From Thiobaca trueperi (lineage in GTDB: Bacteria; Pseudomonadota; Gammaproteobacteria; Chromatiales; Chromatiaceae), in NCBI RefSeq assembly GCF_004342175.1, contig NZ_SMAO01000001.1, positions 310,001 to 374,000 of the forward strand: a DNA stretch of 64,000 nt, given 5' to 3'. Of the stretch, positions 24,691 to 33,941 are shown one piece after another. Each line of letters starts with the position of its first letter. The stretch's first letter is position 1. Under the pieces are notes generated by a model. The model was not told the origin of the DNA. It worked only from the letters and a program-made list of their open reading frames with translations, and searched no databases. The position numbers and the translations under genes were made by a program.

Positions 24691-25950
24691 ATGCAGAACG
24701 AACGAATCATCGCCTTCGTCATGGCCGGCGGCCAGGGCGCAAGGCTTCAACCCCTGACCACCGGACGCTCCAAGCCATCGGTACCGTTCGGTTCACGTTA
24801 TCGCATCGTCGATTTTGTGCTGAGCAATCTGGTCAATTCGCAGATCCAGACCATCTATCTGCTGGTCCAGTACAAATCCCAGTCGCTGATCGAGCATGTG
24901 CGCAAGGCCTGGACCATCTCGCCCCTGCTTCAGAGCCAGTTCGTCACCGTGGTGCCGCCGCAGATGATGTCCGGCGAGCATTGGTTCCAGGGCACGGCGG
25001 ACGCCATCAACCAGAACATCAACCTGATCGAGGAACATCGCCCCAATCTGGTCGCGGTTTTTGGCGCCGATCACATCTATCGGATGGATATTCGCCAGAT
25101 GGTCGAGTTTCACAAGACGAGCCGGGCCGATGTCACCATCGCCGCCCTCCCCGTCCCGCTGCGCGATGCGGCCAGTTTTGGCGTGATCGCCGCCGACGCG
25201 GAGGGGCGCATCCAGGCATTTGAAGAAAAACCCGCCAATCCGACGCCCCTGCCCTCGGATCCGACCCAGGCGTTTGCCTCAATGGGCAATTACATCTTCA
25301 ATGCCGAAGTCCTCATCAAGGCGCTGAAGGAAACCCAGGAGGCCGGCGAGACCGATTTCGGCCAGCATGTGCTGCCGCGACTGCTGCGCACCCATCGACT
25401 CTTCGCCTACGATTTCGCCACCAATGCAGTGCCCGGCGTGCAGCCCTACGAGACGCCGGTCTACTGGCGTGATCTCGGCACCATCGACGCCTATTTCGAG
25501 GCCCATCGGGATGTGCTCGGTGCGGAACCGGCCTTTGACATGTTCAATCCCGACTGGCCGATTTTTTCCAGCGGCTATCAGGGTCCGGTCGCGCGCGTGC
25601 TCGGCGGTGAGATCCGCAACAGCCTGCTCGGCGCAGCAACCATGATCCATGAGGGGGCAAAACTGACCAACTCCATCATCCGCCGCGAGACCGTGATCGA
25701 AGAGGACGTGGAGCTGGAAGACTGCATCGTCATGGACTATGTGCGGATCGGGCGTGGCGCGCGGCTGCGCAAGGTGATCGTGGACCGGCACAACATCATC
25801 GAAGCCGGCGATCAGATCGGCTTCGATGCGGCTCAAGACCGTCGGCGCTTCCATGTCAGTGAGGGTGGCGTGACCGTCATCCCACAGGGGCGCGTCAGCT
25901 ATTTCGCCCGCGATACGCGGGGCTCGGGGCGTGGGGGATATTCCGAATAA
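24691..25950 (+). CDS. glgC: Glucose-1-phosphate adenylyltransferase
   Basis: 419 residues. GlgC makes ADP-glucose, the glycogen precursor. The N-terminal nucleotide-binding stretch AGGQGARLQPLT and the KPSVPFGSRYRIVDFVLSN region are diagnostic. Other blocks are FGADHIYRMD, and the C-terminal beta-helix (LTNSIIRRETVIEEDVELEDCIVMDYVRIGRGARL) that carries allosteric control. A ribosome site (TTGCGGAGGAACC) precedes the ATG. Confidence 0.96.
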   Translation: MQNERIIAFVMAGGQGARLQPLTTGRSKPSVPFGSRYRIVDFVLSNLVNSQIQTIYLLVQYKSQSLIEHVRKAWTISPLLQSQFVTVVPPQMMSGEHWFQGTADAINQNINLIEEHRPNLVAVFGADHIYRMDIRQMVEFHKTSRADVTIAALPVPLRDAASFGVIAADAEGRIQAFEEKPANPTPLPSDPTQAFASMGNYIFNAEVLIKALKETQEAGETDFGQHVLPRLLRTHRLFAYDFATNAVPGVQPYETPVYWRDLGTIDAYFEAHRDVLGAEPAFDMFNPDWPIFSSGYQGPVARVLGGEIRNSLLGAATMIHEGAKLTNSIIRRETVIEEDVELEDCIVMDYVRIGRGARLRKVIVDRHNIIEAGDQIGFDAAQDRRRFHVSEGGVTVIPQGRVSYFARDTRGSGRGGYSE

Positions 25951-25956
25951 GGCTGT

Positions 25957-25991
25957 CTGGCGGCACGGCAGTGCAAAAGGCCGCCAGTTTT
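25957..25991 (+). terminator. Hairpin after glgC
   Basis: CTGGCGGC and GCCGCCAG arms with a 15-base loop, followed by TTTT. It begins 6 bases after the glgC stop. The T-tract is short, so this is a weak rho-independent terminator at best. Confidence 0.5.
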
Positions 25992-26061
25992 CAGACGTCA
26001 GCCATCCGCGTTTCCAGAAGGCTGACGACTGATCGCTGGCGGCTGACGGCGTGTTTCAGGA

Positions 26062-26820
26062 TCAATAGCCGCGATGACGCAGGGTCTCGATCAGGATCTC
26101 GCGGTTGCGATAACGGACATCCTGACCCAGTGCAACATAGATGACCTGCTCGGCGATATTGGCGGCATGATTGCCGATTCGCTCCAGGGCGTGGGCGCAG
26201 GTCAGCAGGCAGACGGTCTGGCGCGGGGTCAGACCCTCTCGATCCTGCTCGCCGAGGAGTTTGCGGGCCTTATTGGACGCCTGGTAGAGATCCGGCTCAT
26301 CCTCGAAGATGCCGAGCGCGAAGGCGACATCGAAGCCGGCAACCGCCTGAATGCTGCGCTCGAACATGCAGCAGGCCTTCTCGTCGAGCTGACGCAGCGC
26401 CTCTTTCAGGGAATCCGACAGACAGCCCGAATCAGTGGAAAACTCCTTCAACTCCAATGCCTGACGGGCGATCCGCACCGCCTTGTCGCCAGCGCGCTCG
26501 ACATCGTCGGCAATCTTCGACAGCGCCAGGACAATGCGCAGATCAACCGCTGTCGGCTGGCGACGCACAATGACGCGAAAAACCTCTTCATCGGCGTCGA
26601 GCGAGAGAAAATCGATCTGAGGCTCGCGGTCGAGCACCCGGAAGGCATGGCTGTCCTCGCGATCCACCAGGGCGAACACGGCCGCCTGGGTCTGTTCGAC
26701 CACACGCTCGCCCATCTCCAGGATGATTCCGCGCAGCTTGGCAAGCTCCTGATCGTAGCGGCGCACGGTATGACCGCTGGCAAGATCGCCGGTCGGTTTG
26801 GCGGAACTGATGTCTGTCAT
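26062..26820 (-). CDS. phoU: Phosphate transport regulator PhoU
   Basis: 252 residues, two three-helix PhoU repeats. Each carries the E/D-x-x-x-D metal motif, seen in the KIADDVERAGDKAVRIA block near residue 95-110 and ALERIGNHAANIAEQVIY near residue 210. PhoU shuts off PhoR/PhoB signalling when phosphate is plentiful. Its ATG overlaps the pstB stop by one base, so it is the last gene of the pst operon. Confidence 0.95.
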   Translation of the reverse strand: MTDISSAKPTGDLASGHTVRRYDQELAKLRGIILEMGERVVEQTQAAVFALVDREDSHAFRVLDREPQIDFLSLDADEEVFRVIVRRQPTAVDLRIVLALSKIADDVERAGDKAVRIARQALELKEFSTDSGCLSDSLKEALRQLDEKACCMFERSIQAVAGFDVAFALGIFEDEPDLYQASNKARKLLGEQDREGLTPRQTVCLLTCAHALERIGNHAANIAEQVIYVALGQDVRYRNREILIETLRHRGY

Positions 26821-27683
26821 CAGCCGAATCGTCCAGTGATGTAGTCTTCAGTCAGCCGATGCTGCGGATTGGTGAAGATCTGATTGGTCTCGCCGACTTC
26901 GATCAGATCGCCCAGGTGGAAATAGGCGGTGCGCTGCGAGACGCGGGCGGCCTGCTGCATCGAGTGGGTGACGATGGCAATGCTGTAGTTGGCGCGCAGT
27001 TCGTCGATCAGTTCCTCAATGATCGCTGTCGCAATGGGATCGAGCGCGGAGCAGGGCTCGTCCATCAGGATGACCTCGGGCGACACGGCAATGGTGCGCG
27101 CGATGCAGAGCCGCTGCTGCTGACCGCCGGAGAGACCGGTGCCCGGCTGGTCGAGCCGGTCCTTGACCTCTTTCCAGAGACCGGCCTTTTCCAGACTGGA
27201 CTCGACCAGCTCGTCCAGTTCGGCCTTGCTATTGGTCAGGCCATGGATGCGTGGCCCGTAGGCGACGTTCTCATAGATGGACTTGGGGAAGGGATTGGGC
27301 TTCTGGAACACCATGCCGACCTGCGCTCGCAGAGGCACCGGGTCGAGCGATTTGTCATAGATTTCCTGACCGTCGAGCTGGATCGAACCGGTGACGCGGC
27401 AGCCATCAATGGTGTCGTTCATCCGGTTCAGACAGCGCAGGAAGGTCGATTTGCCACAGCCCGAGGGGCCGATCATGGACACGACTTCGTTCTTGCCGAT
27501 GTCCAGGCTGACCCCGTTGATCGCCTGCTTGCTGCCATACCAGACATCCACGTTGCGACAGGTCATGCGGGGATCGGCGGCGGTGAAATCGCCGACCGTG
27601 GTTCTGGAGTGTCGTTCGCTCGCCAGTTCGGCGGAACTCATCGCGCCAGTCATCTTTTCCATTTCGTCAACCGTGATATTCAT
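26820..27683 (-). CDS. pstB: Phosphate ABC transporter ATP-binding protein
   Basis: 287 residues. Walker [10 protein letters not shown], the signature LSGGQQQR, Walker [10 protein letters not shown] and the H-loop [12 protein letters not shown] are all readable. An N-terminal extension of about 35 residues precedes the ABC domain. It follows pstA after a 129-base gap and precedes phoU with overlap. Confidence 0.96.
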   Translation of the reverse strand: MNITVDEMEKMTGAMSSAELASERHSRTTVGDFTAADPRMTCRNVDVWYGSKQAINGVSLDIGKNEVVSMIGPSGCGKSTFLRCLNRMNDTIDGCRVTGSIQLDGQEIYDKSLDPVPLRAQVGMVFQKPNPFPKSIYENVAYGPRIHGLTNSKAELDELVESSLEKAGLWKEVKDRLDQPGTGLSGGQQQRLCIARTIAVSPEVILMDEPCSALDPIATAIIEELIDELRANYSIAIVTHSMQQAARVSQRTAYFHLGDLIEVGETNQIFTNPQHRLTEDYITGRFG

Positions 27684-27812
27684 AATTCAATCAAGCCTCT
27701 CGATAGGGGTTTCCGCTGCCGGGGGAACGAGGGATTTCTCCATACTGGCCCCATCGATCAGCGGCGCGCCATGCTATACCGAGAAGATGGGTTTCGCTGC
27801 GTTCCACCCATC

Positions 27813-29126
27813 CTACCAGCGACGCTCGAAGCGTCGACGTAGCAGCACGGCAACCAGATTCATGAGAAAAAGAAAGGCCAGCAGCACGATGATCGCTGCC
27901 GAGGTGCGCTCAACGAAGCCACGCTCGGGGCTGTCGGCCCAGAGGAAGATCTGCACCGGCAGGACCGTCGCCGCATCCGTGAATCCGCTCGGGATATCGA
28001 CGATGAAGGCGATCATGCCGATCATCAACAGCGGTGCGGTCTCACCCAGCGCGCGCGCCATGCCGATGATGGCACCGGTCAGCATGCCGGGCAGCGCCAG
28101 CGGCAGCACATGATGGAACTGGGTTTGCAGAGGTGAGGCACCGACCCCGAGCGCGGCCTCGCGGATCGATGGCGGCACCGATTTAAGCGCCACGCGGCTG
28201 GCGATGATGATGGTCGGCAGGGTCATGAGGGTCATCACTAGGGCGGCGACCAGCGGTGTGGAGCGTGGCGCACCGAAAAAGCCGATAAAGACCGCCAGCC
28301 CCAGCAGACCGAACACGATGGACGGCACCGCCGCCAGATTGTTGACGTTGACCTCGATCAGATCAGTCCAGCGGTTCTTGGGCGCAAACTCCTCCAGATA
28401 GAGCGCGGCGCCCACGCCGATGGGAAAGGACAGAATCAGCGTCAGCAGCAGCGTGTAAAAGGATCCCATCAAAGCTCCGGCGATGCCGGCCAGCTCGGGT
28501 TCGCGGGAGGTGCCCTGGGTGAAGAAGATAGTGTTGAAGCGCTTTTCAATCCGTCCCTGCTCCTCCAGGTGCTCGACCCAGCCGAGCATCCGGTCATTCA
28601 CCCGCCGGCTCTCTTCAGGGGCGTGGCGGTCGATCTGCCCCTTCACCAGCATATCGATGTCGTCGTCGGCCAACACCCAGACTTCCTGAGTGGTACCGAT
28701 CAGATCAGGATTTTCCATGACCTGCTCGCGCAGGAACTGCGGCGCACCGACACTTACCATGGAGTACAGCTGACGCAGCTCGCGGCGCTCGGTCACTTCC
28801 GGGAACTGCTGACGTAGCGCGGCCCGGATCGGCGCCATATAGTCCGCTGTGGATAGCGTTTCCGGCTCGCGCGTGCCGGCTGGATCAATCTTCTCCGCGC
28901 TCAATTCGATCGGCAGTTGGAGATAGGTCTGCTGAAAGGCGGTATAGCCCTTGCCAACGATGTCGGCAAAGAGAAGCACAACGAACGCCAGACCAAGAGC
29001 GACCGCGATCGCGCCGATACGCCGGAAGCGTCGCTCCTGCGCATGGCGTCGCTTGAGCGAGGCGTTGACGATGTCGATGGTGCGCCGGACCGGAGCCTGG
29101 GGCGCGTTGAGGGTGGGTTTACTCAT
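27813..29126 (-). CDS. pstA: Phosphate ABC transporter permease PstA
   Basis: 437 residues, longer than the 296 of E. coli PstA. Residues 1-200 form an extra region with one membrane helix (about 35-60) and a soluble segment, as in the DUF3333-type PstA proteins of many proteobacteria. The permease part (about 210-430) has six helices and the EAA loop (REAALGVGASPLQTQFHHVLPLALPGM). The ATG at 29126 overlaps the pstC end by 8 bases. Confidence 0.94.
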   Translation of the reverse strand: MSKPTLNAPQAPVRRTIDIVNASLKRRHAQERRFRRIGAIAVALGLAFVVLLFADIVGKGYTAFQQTYLQLPIELSAEKIDPAGTREPETLSTADYMAPIRAALRQQFPEVTERRELRQLYSMVSVGAPQFLREQVMENPDLIGTTQEVWVLADDDIDMLVKGQIDRHAPEESRRVNDRMLGWVEHLEEQGRIEKRFNTIFFTQGTSREPELAGIAGALMGSFYTLLLTLILSFPIGVGAALYLEEFAPKNRWTDLIEVNVNNLAAVPSIVFGLLGLAVFIGFFGAPRSTPLVAALVMTLMTLPTIIIASRVALKSVPPSIREAALGVGASPLQTQFHHVLPLALPGMLTGAIIGMARALGETAPLLMIGMIAFIVDIPSGFTDAATVLPVQIFLWADSPERGFVERTSAAIIVLLAFLFLMNLVAVLLRRRFERRW

Positions 29127-30510
29127 ATTGCTCCCGATACTTGCGCACGATCGACAGGGCGATGACATTCAGAACCAGAGTCACGAGGAACAGGGTCAGA
29201 CCCAGCGCAAAAGCGGCGAGCGTTTTGGCGCTGTCGAATTCCTGGTCGCCGGTCAGCAGGGTCACGATCTGCACCGTCACGGTGGTCACGCTGTCGAGGG
29301 GATTGGCGGTCAGATTGGCGGACAGGCCGGCTGCCATCACCACGATCATGGTCTCGCCGATGGCCCGTGAGACCGCGAGCAGAATGCCGCCGACGATGCC
29401 GGGCAGCGCGGCGGGGATGATGACCCGGCGGATGGTCTCGGACTGGGTCGCGCCCAGGGCATAAGAGCCGTCCCGCATCGACTGGGGCACGGCGTTGATG
29501 ACGTCGTCAGACAGCGAGGAGACGAAGGGGATGATCATGATCCCCATGACCAGACCGGCCGCCAGCGCGCTTTCAGAAGCGACATTCAAACCGGCCAGGG
29601 CACCCAGATCGCGAATCAGTGGCGCGACGGTGAGCGCGGCAAAAAAGCCATAAACCACGGTCGGGATGCCGGCCAGCACCTCGATGACCGGCTTGGCAAT
29701 CGAGCGCACGTTGCGTGGCGCGTATTCGGCGAGATAGATGGCGGACATGAGGCCGATCGGCACGGCCACCAGCATGGCGATCAGTGAGACCATCAGGGTG
29801 CCGGTGAAGAGTGGAATGGCGCCGAATGCGCCGGATGCGCCGACCTGATCCGCGCGCAGTGCGATCTGCGGACTCCAGTTGGTGCCGAGGAAAAATTCCA
29901 GCGGCGAGATCATCTGGAAGAACCTGAACGACTCGAAAACGACCGAAAGCACGATCCCCAGCGTGGTCAGGATCGCGATCGAGGAAAAGGTGATCATGAT
30001 AAATTTGAAGATGGACTCGACCCGGTTGCGTGCGCGCATCTGGGGTTCGGTCCGCAGCCAGGCGTAGGCCATGCCGCCCACCGCCACCGCGAGCACCGCC
30101 AGCCACATGGCCCAGTTCGCGATGCGTGCCAGCCGGGCGTATTGATCGGCCGCCGCCTGCACCTCGGGGGTCACGGTCGCTGAAACGATATTGCCGGTCG
30201 CGAGGTTTTTGATGTCGTTGAGAATCAGGCCGACACGCCCGCTGGACTGTCCATCCAGCATCTCAGCCGGCAGATTGGCCGTCACCAGACTGGTGACGAT
30301 CTGATCCTGGAATCCGAACCAGAGCCCCATCAGGAGCAGAGCCGGAAGCCCGGCCCAGATGGCGGCATAGAGTCCGTAATAGGATGGCAGCGAGTGCAGG
30401 GTGTTGATCTGCGTCACCCCGCCCGCGCTGGCGATAGCGCGCTTGCGGCCCAGGTGGTAGGCCAGGGCCATGACCATGAGCAAAACGACAATGAGGGTCC
30501 AGGCGTACAT
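29119..30510 (-). CDS. pstC: Phosphate ABC transporter permease PstC
   Basis: 463 residues, also longer than the E. coli protein (319). The N-terminal 160 residues hold two extra hydrophobic helices and a periplasmic-type loop. The permease core has the EAA motif (RDGSYALGATQSETIRRVIIPAALPGI). PstC and PstA together form the channel. The gene follows pstS by 100 bases. Confidence 0.94.
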   Translation of the reverse strand: MYAWTLIVVLLMVMALAYHLGRKRAIASAGGVTQINTLHSLPSYYGLYAAIWAGLPALLLMGLWFGFQDQIVTSLVTANLPAEMLDGQSSGRVGLILNDIKNLATGNIVSATVTPEVQAAADQYARLARIANWAMWLAVLAVAVGGMAYAWLRTEPQMRARNRVESIFKFIMITFSSIAILTTLGIVLSVVFESFRFFQMISPLEFFLGTNWSPQIALRADQVGASGAFGAIPLFTGTLMVSLIAMLVAVPIGLMSAIYLAEYAPRNVRSIAKPVIEVLAGIPTVVYGFFAALTVAPLIRDLGALAGLNVASESALAAGLVMGIMIIPFVSSLSDDVINAVPQSMRDGSYALGATQSETIRRVIIPAALPGIVGGILLAVSRAIGETMIVVMAAGLSANLTANPLDSVTTVTVQIVTLLTGDQEFDSAKTLAAFALGLTLFLVTLVLNVIALSIVRKYREQYE

Positions 30511-30610
30511 CGGGATTCCAGTGAATTAGCGATTCGGAGGCCGGCCACAGCAAACGGTGGCCGGTGAATGGCGGGGCTCTCCGTGCCCCGCGACGTCCGA
30601 TCACCCGAAC

Positions 30611-31651
30611 TTATTCGGGTTTGGACATGGGCGTCAGAGCCTTGGCCGATTTAGCGACACTGGCACGCTCGGCATCGGGCAGAGCGATCAAACCCTTGTC
30701 GGCCAGATAGCCTTCCGGACCAAAGGCCTTGTCGCTGGTGAACTCGGTGACGAACTGCTTGATGCCGGGAATGGTCGCGACGTGGGCATTCTTGACATAG
30801 AAATAGAGCGAACGCGAGATCGGATAGGAGCCGTCGGAGATGGTGTCATAGGTCGGCGCGATGCCGTCGATCTTGGCACCCTGAACCTTGTCGGCATTCT
30901 GTTCGAGGAAGCTGTAGCCGAAAATGCCCAGCGCGTTCTTGTTGGACACCAGTTTCTGCACGATCAGGTTGTCGTTCTCGCCGGCTTCGATATAGGCGCC
31001 ATCCTCGCGGATGCCCTGACAGACCGCCTTGTGTTTTTTCTCGTCACTTTTTTTCAGCGCCTTGAGTTCCGGAAAACTGTTGCAACCACCTTCCATCGCC
31101 AGTTCGACGAAGGCGTCACGGGTTCCGGAGGTCGGCGGCGGACCCAGCACCTCGATCTTGGCGTCCGGCAGCGCGGCGTTCACGTCTTTCCAGGTCTTGT
31201 TGGGATTCGGTACGAACTTGCCATCAGCGTCCGGGACATCCTTGGCCAGCGCCAGATAGATATCCTTAAGTGTCAGATCGATATGCTTGGCCGATTTGGA
31301 ATTCGCGATGGCGATGCCGTCAAAGCCGATCTTGACCTCGGTAATCTCCTTGGCGCCAGCTTGCTGGCAGTTCTCGAACTCGGACGCCTTCATGCGACGC
31401 GAGGCGTTAGTGATGTCGGGATGATCGACGCCAACGCCCGCACAAAACAGCTTCATACCGCCACCGGTGCCGGTGGACTCGACTTTGGGGGTGTTGTAGC
31501 CCAGGGTCCGACCAAAGGTCTCGGCAACAGCGGTGGAAAAGGGGAAGACCGTCGAGGAACCGACGATATAGATGGAATCGCGGGCCATGGCCTGGGTCGA
31601 GAGCGAGGCTGCTGCCAGGGTGACGGCGGCAGCGATCAGTGTTTTATTCAT
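30611..31651 (-). CDS. pstS: Phosphate-binding periplasmic protein PstS
   Basis: 346 residues. A signal peptide (MNKTLIAAAVTLAAASLSTQAMA) leads a PstS domain that starts RDSIYIVGSSTVFPFST; the SSTVFPF and SGTRDAF loops bind phosphate. I start at the ATG at 31651, where the signal peptide begins. First gene of pstSCAB-phoU, preceded by a Pho-box-like site at 31721-31738. Confidence 0.95.
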   Translation of the reverse strand: MNKTLIAAAVTLAAASLSTQAMARDSIYIVGSSTVFPFSTAVAETFGRTLGYNTPKVESTGTGGGMKLFCAGVGVDHPDITNASRRMKASEFENCQQAGAKEITEVKIGFDGIAIANSKSAKHIDLTLKDIYLALAKDVPDADGKFVPNPNKTWKDVNAALPDAKIEVLGPPPTSGTRDAFVELAMEGGCNSFPELKALKKSDEKKHKAVCQGIREDGAYIEAGENDNLIVQKLVSNKNALGIFGYSFLEQNADKVQGAKIDGIAPTYDTISDGSYPISRSLYFYVKNAHVATIPGIKQFVTEFTSDKAFGPEGYLADKGLIALPDAERASVAKSAKALTPMSKPE

Positions 31652-31720
31652 AATTAGCGAGTCTCCACAGAGGGCATTGAATGGCGAGGCCGTATTTTGA
31701 TCGCCGGTCATGCCCATTGT

Positions 31721-31738
31721 ATGAATGATTCATGACTG
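31721..31738 (-). promoter_or_regulatory. Candidate Pho box upstream of pstS
   Basis: On the minus strand the bases read CAGTCATGAATCATTCAT, which fits two 7-base direct repeats of the PhoB consensus CTGTCAT separated by four bases (first repeat 6 of 7, second 5 of 7). It lies about 70 bases upstream of the pstS start, the usual place. Confidence 0.65.
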
Positions 31739-31793
31739 TTTTGTGACGACGGCGCACCCGAGAAGATCGCTAACCGGCCAGGTCGCCAACCGC

Positions 31794-32213
31794 TTATTTC
31801 CCCTTCAACTGCCCCAGTGAGCGCACCAGACGCAGGCTGGCGTTGAAAAAGTCGTCTTCCGGCTGGCTCTGGCAGGAGGCGCGGATGCGCAGCAGTGCGG
31901 CATCGAGTTCAGCGCCGAGCAGCACGTCGCGTCCGGTCGCGAGATTCAATCCGGTAACCAGACCGGCCAGCCATTCGCGATATCGCAGATACTCCGGATC
32001 AGCAAGCGCCGCAGGTGCACCCTCCCCCGGCGCGGCCGCAAGAAAGGCGGGGCAGGGCTTGACCCCATAACCCCACAGAGCCGGAACGGACGCCGGGATC
32101 GACTGCGACACAGCGTCTTCCGGCGCAGCTCCGGCGGTCGCCGTGAAGAGCGACATCACCAGCGCCAGACTGGTCACAAACGAGAGAGAGGGGGGATTCA
32201 GGCGACGGGACAT
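31794..32213 (-). CDS. Small exported protein of unknown function
   Basis: 139 residues. A signal peptide (about residues 1-29, ending AGAA) leads a mature domain with the pattern C-x-x-F-L ... Y-x-x-W-L-x-G-L-x-T-G-L-N ... L-x-x-I-R-x-x-C ... F-x-x-A-x-x-x-L. The two Cys may form a disulfide. The pattern recalls small periplasmic proteins of the Rap1a/HdeA type, but the likeness is from memory and weak. It is divergent from the glycosyltransferase gene. Confidence 0.6.
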   Translation of the reverse strand: MSRRLNPPSLSFVTSLALVMSLFTATAGAAPEDAVSQSIPASVPALWGYGVKPCPAFLAAAPGEGAPAALADPEYLRYREWLAGLVTGLNLATGRDVLLGAELDAALLRIRASCQSQPEDDFFNASLRLVRSLGQLKGK

Positions 32214-32296
32214 GTCAGCTTTCCTTCATGAGGGTACGAATACGGATTGACTGAGGTTATCATCGCAAACTTTGCCGGTTGACTGCGAATTCAGTT

Positions 32297-33484
32297 ATGC
32301 GCGTGTTGATGATCTCGGATGTCTATTTTCCCCGCGTTACCGGCGTCTCGACGTCGATTCAGACCTTCGCGCGCGAATTCGTCGGCAAGGGTCATGAGGT
32401 GACGCTGATCGCGCCGGAGTATGGTCAAAGCGACCCGGAACCCTTCGATATCCTGCGCATTCCCTCGCGTTATCTGCTGATCGATCCCGAGGACCGGATC
32501 CTCAAGCCCCGTCAGATCCGCCGACAGGACACCGATCTCATGCGTCGCGGATTCGATCTGGTGCACATCCAGACGCCCTTCCTGGCCCACTACAGCGGAC
32601 TCGGCCTGGCGAAGCGACTGGGCGTCCCGGTCGTCGAGAGCTATCACACCTTTTTCGAGCAGTATCTGCATCACTATGTCCCGTTCGTCCCCGCCGCCTG
32701 GATGCAGCGCGCCGCCCGCTATTTTTCGGTGGCGCAGTGCAATGCGGTCGATGCCCTGGCGGTGCCCTCCCAGGCGATGCTGGACATCCTCAAGGGCTAT
32801 GGCGTCAGGACACCGGCAAGCGTGATCCCGACCGGCATCGAGCTGGTTCAGTTCAGTCAGGGTGACGGCAGCCGCTTCCGCGCCCGCCATGACATCCCGC
32901 CCGAACGCCCGGTGCTGGTGCATGTGAGCCGGCTCGCCTTCGAGAAAAACATCGATTTTGTGTTGCGGACGCTGGTGCGGATCAAGACCCAGGTGCCGGA
33001 CGTGCTGCTGGTGATTGTCGGAGAAGGCCCGGCCCAACCGCAGCTTGCCGCCCTGATTCAGACGCTGGGACTCGCCGGGAATACGCTCTTTACCGGCTAT
33101 CTCAATCGCGACGGCTCACTGGAGGACTGTTACTGCGCCGGTGACGCCTTCGTCTTTGCCTCACGGACTGAGACCCAGGGTCTGGTGCTGCTGGAAGCAA
33201 TGGCGCTCGGCGTGCCGGTCGTTTCGACGGCGGTGATGGGCACCAAAGAGGTGCTGGCTGGCGGACTTGGATCGCTGATCGCGGAAGAGGACGAGGCGGA
33301 TTTTGCGGCGAAGGCGGTGCGCCTGTTGACGGATCAGCCGTTGCGCGAGCAGTTGTCGCGAGAGGCTGTCCAGCATGCGCGTTCCTGGTCGGCGCCGGCC
33401 CTCGCCGACCGCATGCTGACATTCTACGCCGAGGTCATCGAGAAACGGCTCGACCAGCCGTTACCAGCGCAAATTCCAGTCTAA
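32297..33484 (+). CDS. Glycosyltransferase, GT4 family
   Basis: 395 residues, GT-B fold. The N-terminal MRVLMISDVYFPRVTGVSTSIQTFARE holds the Gly-rich acceptor-site loop; the C-terminal half has HVSRLAFEKNIDFVL and the E-x7-E motif in SRTETQGLVLLEAMALG. The sequence type is close to mannosyl- and glucosyltransferases that act on lipid acceptors, but the substrate cannot be named. I use the ATG at 32297; a TTG at 32279 is possible. Its stop codon TAA lies in a repeat element. Confidence 0.88.
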   Translation: MRVLMISDVYFPRVTGVSTSIQTFAREFVGKGHEVTLIAPEYGQSDPEPFDILRIPSRYLLIDPEDRILKPRQIRRQDTDLMRRGFDLVHIQTPFLAHYSGLGLAKRLGVPVVESYHTFFEQYLHHYVPFVPAAWMQRAARYFSVAQCNAVDALAVPSQAMLDILKGYGVRTPASVIPTGIELVQFSQGDGSRFRARHDIPPERPVLVHVSRLAFEKNIDFVLRTLVRIKTQVPDVLLVIVGEGPAQPQLAALIQTLGLAGNTLFTGYLNRDGSLEDCYCAGDAFVFASRTETQGLVLLEAMALGVPVVSTAVMGTKEVLAGGLGSLIAEEDEADFAAKAVRLLTDQPLREQLSREAVQHARSWSAPALADRMLTFYAEVIEKRLDQPLPAQIPV

Positions 33485-33526
33485 ACCGCGCCCCGTGCGT
33501 CAGACGATCACGCTGGACGCGGTTCA
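33482..33526. repeat. Short CGCGGTTTA element between convergent genes
   Basis: Only 45 bases: TAAACCGCGCCCC...GGACGCGGTTCA. It provides the TAA of the plus-strand glycosyltransferase and the TGA (TCA at 33524-33526) of the minus-strand gene that follows, so it is exactly spanned by the two stop codons. Confidence 0.8.
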
Positions 33527-33763
33527 GGCCATCCGATCGATCAGGCGGCCGATCATCTCGTCTTCGGTTTTCAGCACCTTCGCGGAGGCTTCGACCTGCT
33601 GAAGATTCTGGGTCTGCTCCACCAGCGGTTTGCTGATGTCGCGCACCGCGCTACCGTCCATCTGACTTGACCTGGCGATCTCGGCAGCGTTCTCGCCAAG
33701 ACCATTGATACCCCGTTGCATGCCCATCGTCGCCGACTGCATCGCACTTGTAATCGCCATCAT
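33524..33763 (-). CDS. Small protein with flagellar rod-like C-terminus
   Basis: 79 residues. The N-terminal SAMQSATMGMQRGINGLGENAAEIA and the C-terminal VEASAKVLKTEDEMIGRLIDRMA resemble the two coiled-coil ends of flagellar rod/hook proteins (FlgB/FlgC/FlgE), which end in a similar V-x-A-x-V-x-x-x-D-E-M-x-G-x-L-L-D pattern, but the middle is missing. No flagellar genes are nearby. Its role is unknown; an orphan small protein derived from or mimicking rod ends is one reading. Confidence 0.6.
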   Translation of the reverse strand: MMAITSAMQSATMGMQRGINGLGENAAEIARSSQMDGSAVRDISKPLVEQTQNLQQVEASAKVLKTEDEMIGRLIDRMA

Positions 33764-33824
33764 GATGTGACCCTCGCATGACTGCCTGTTTGATCTGATT
33801 TTAGCTGATGTTCGCCGCCTCCGT

Positions 33825-33907
33825 TAAACCGCGCCCCGCCGAACGTCCGTGGTGACGCAGGGCGAGTTGAAGCGCCACAAAACGACGTTTCTCACTGGGC
33901 GCGGTTT
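33825..33907. repeat. CGCGGTTTA element, diverged interior
   Basis: TAAACCGCGCCCCGCCGAACG at the left and ACTGGGCGCGGTTT at the right, 83 bases. The ends match the family but the middle (GTGGTGACGCAGGGCGAGTTGAAGC) is unlike types A and B. Confidence 0.8.
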
Positions 33908-33941
33908 GGGAAGCGGGTCCATCTGGCGGTCTCGCCGGCGT

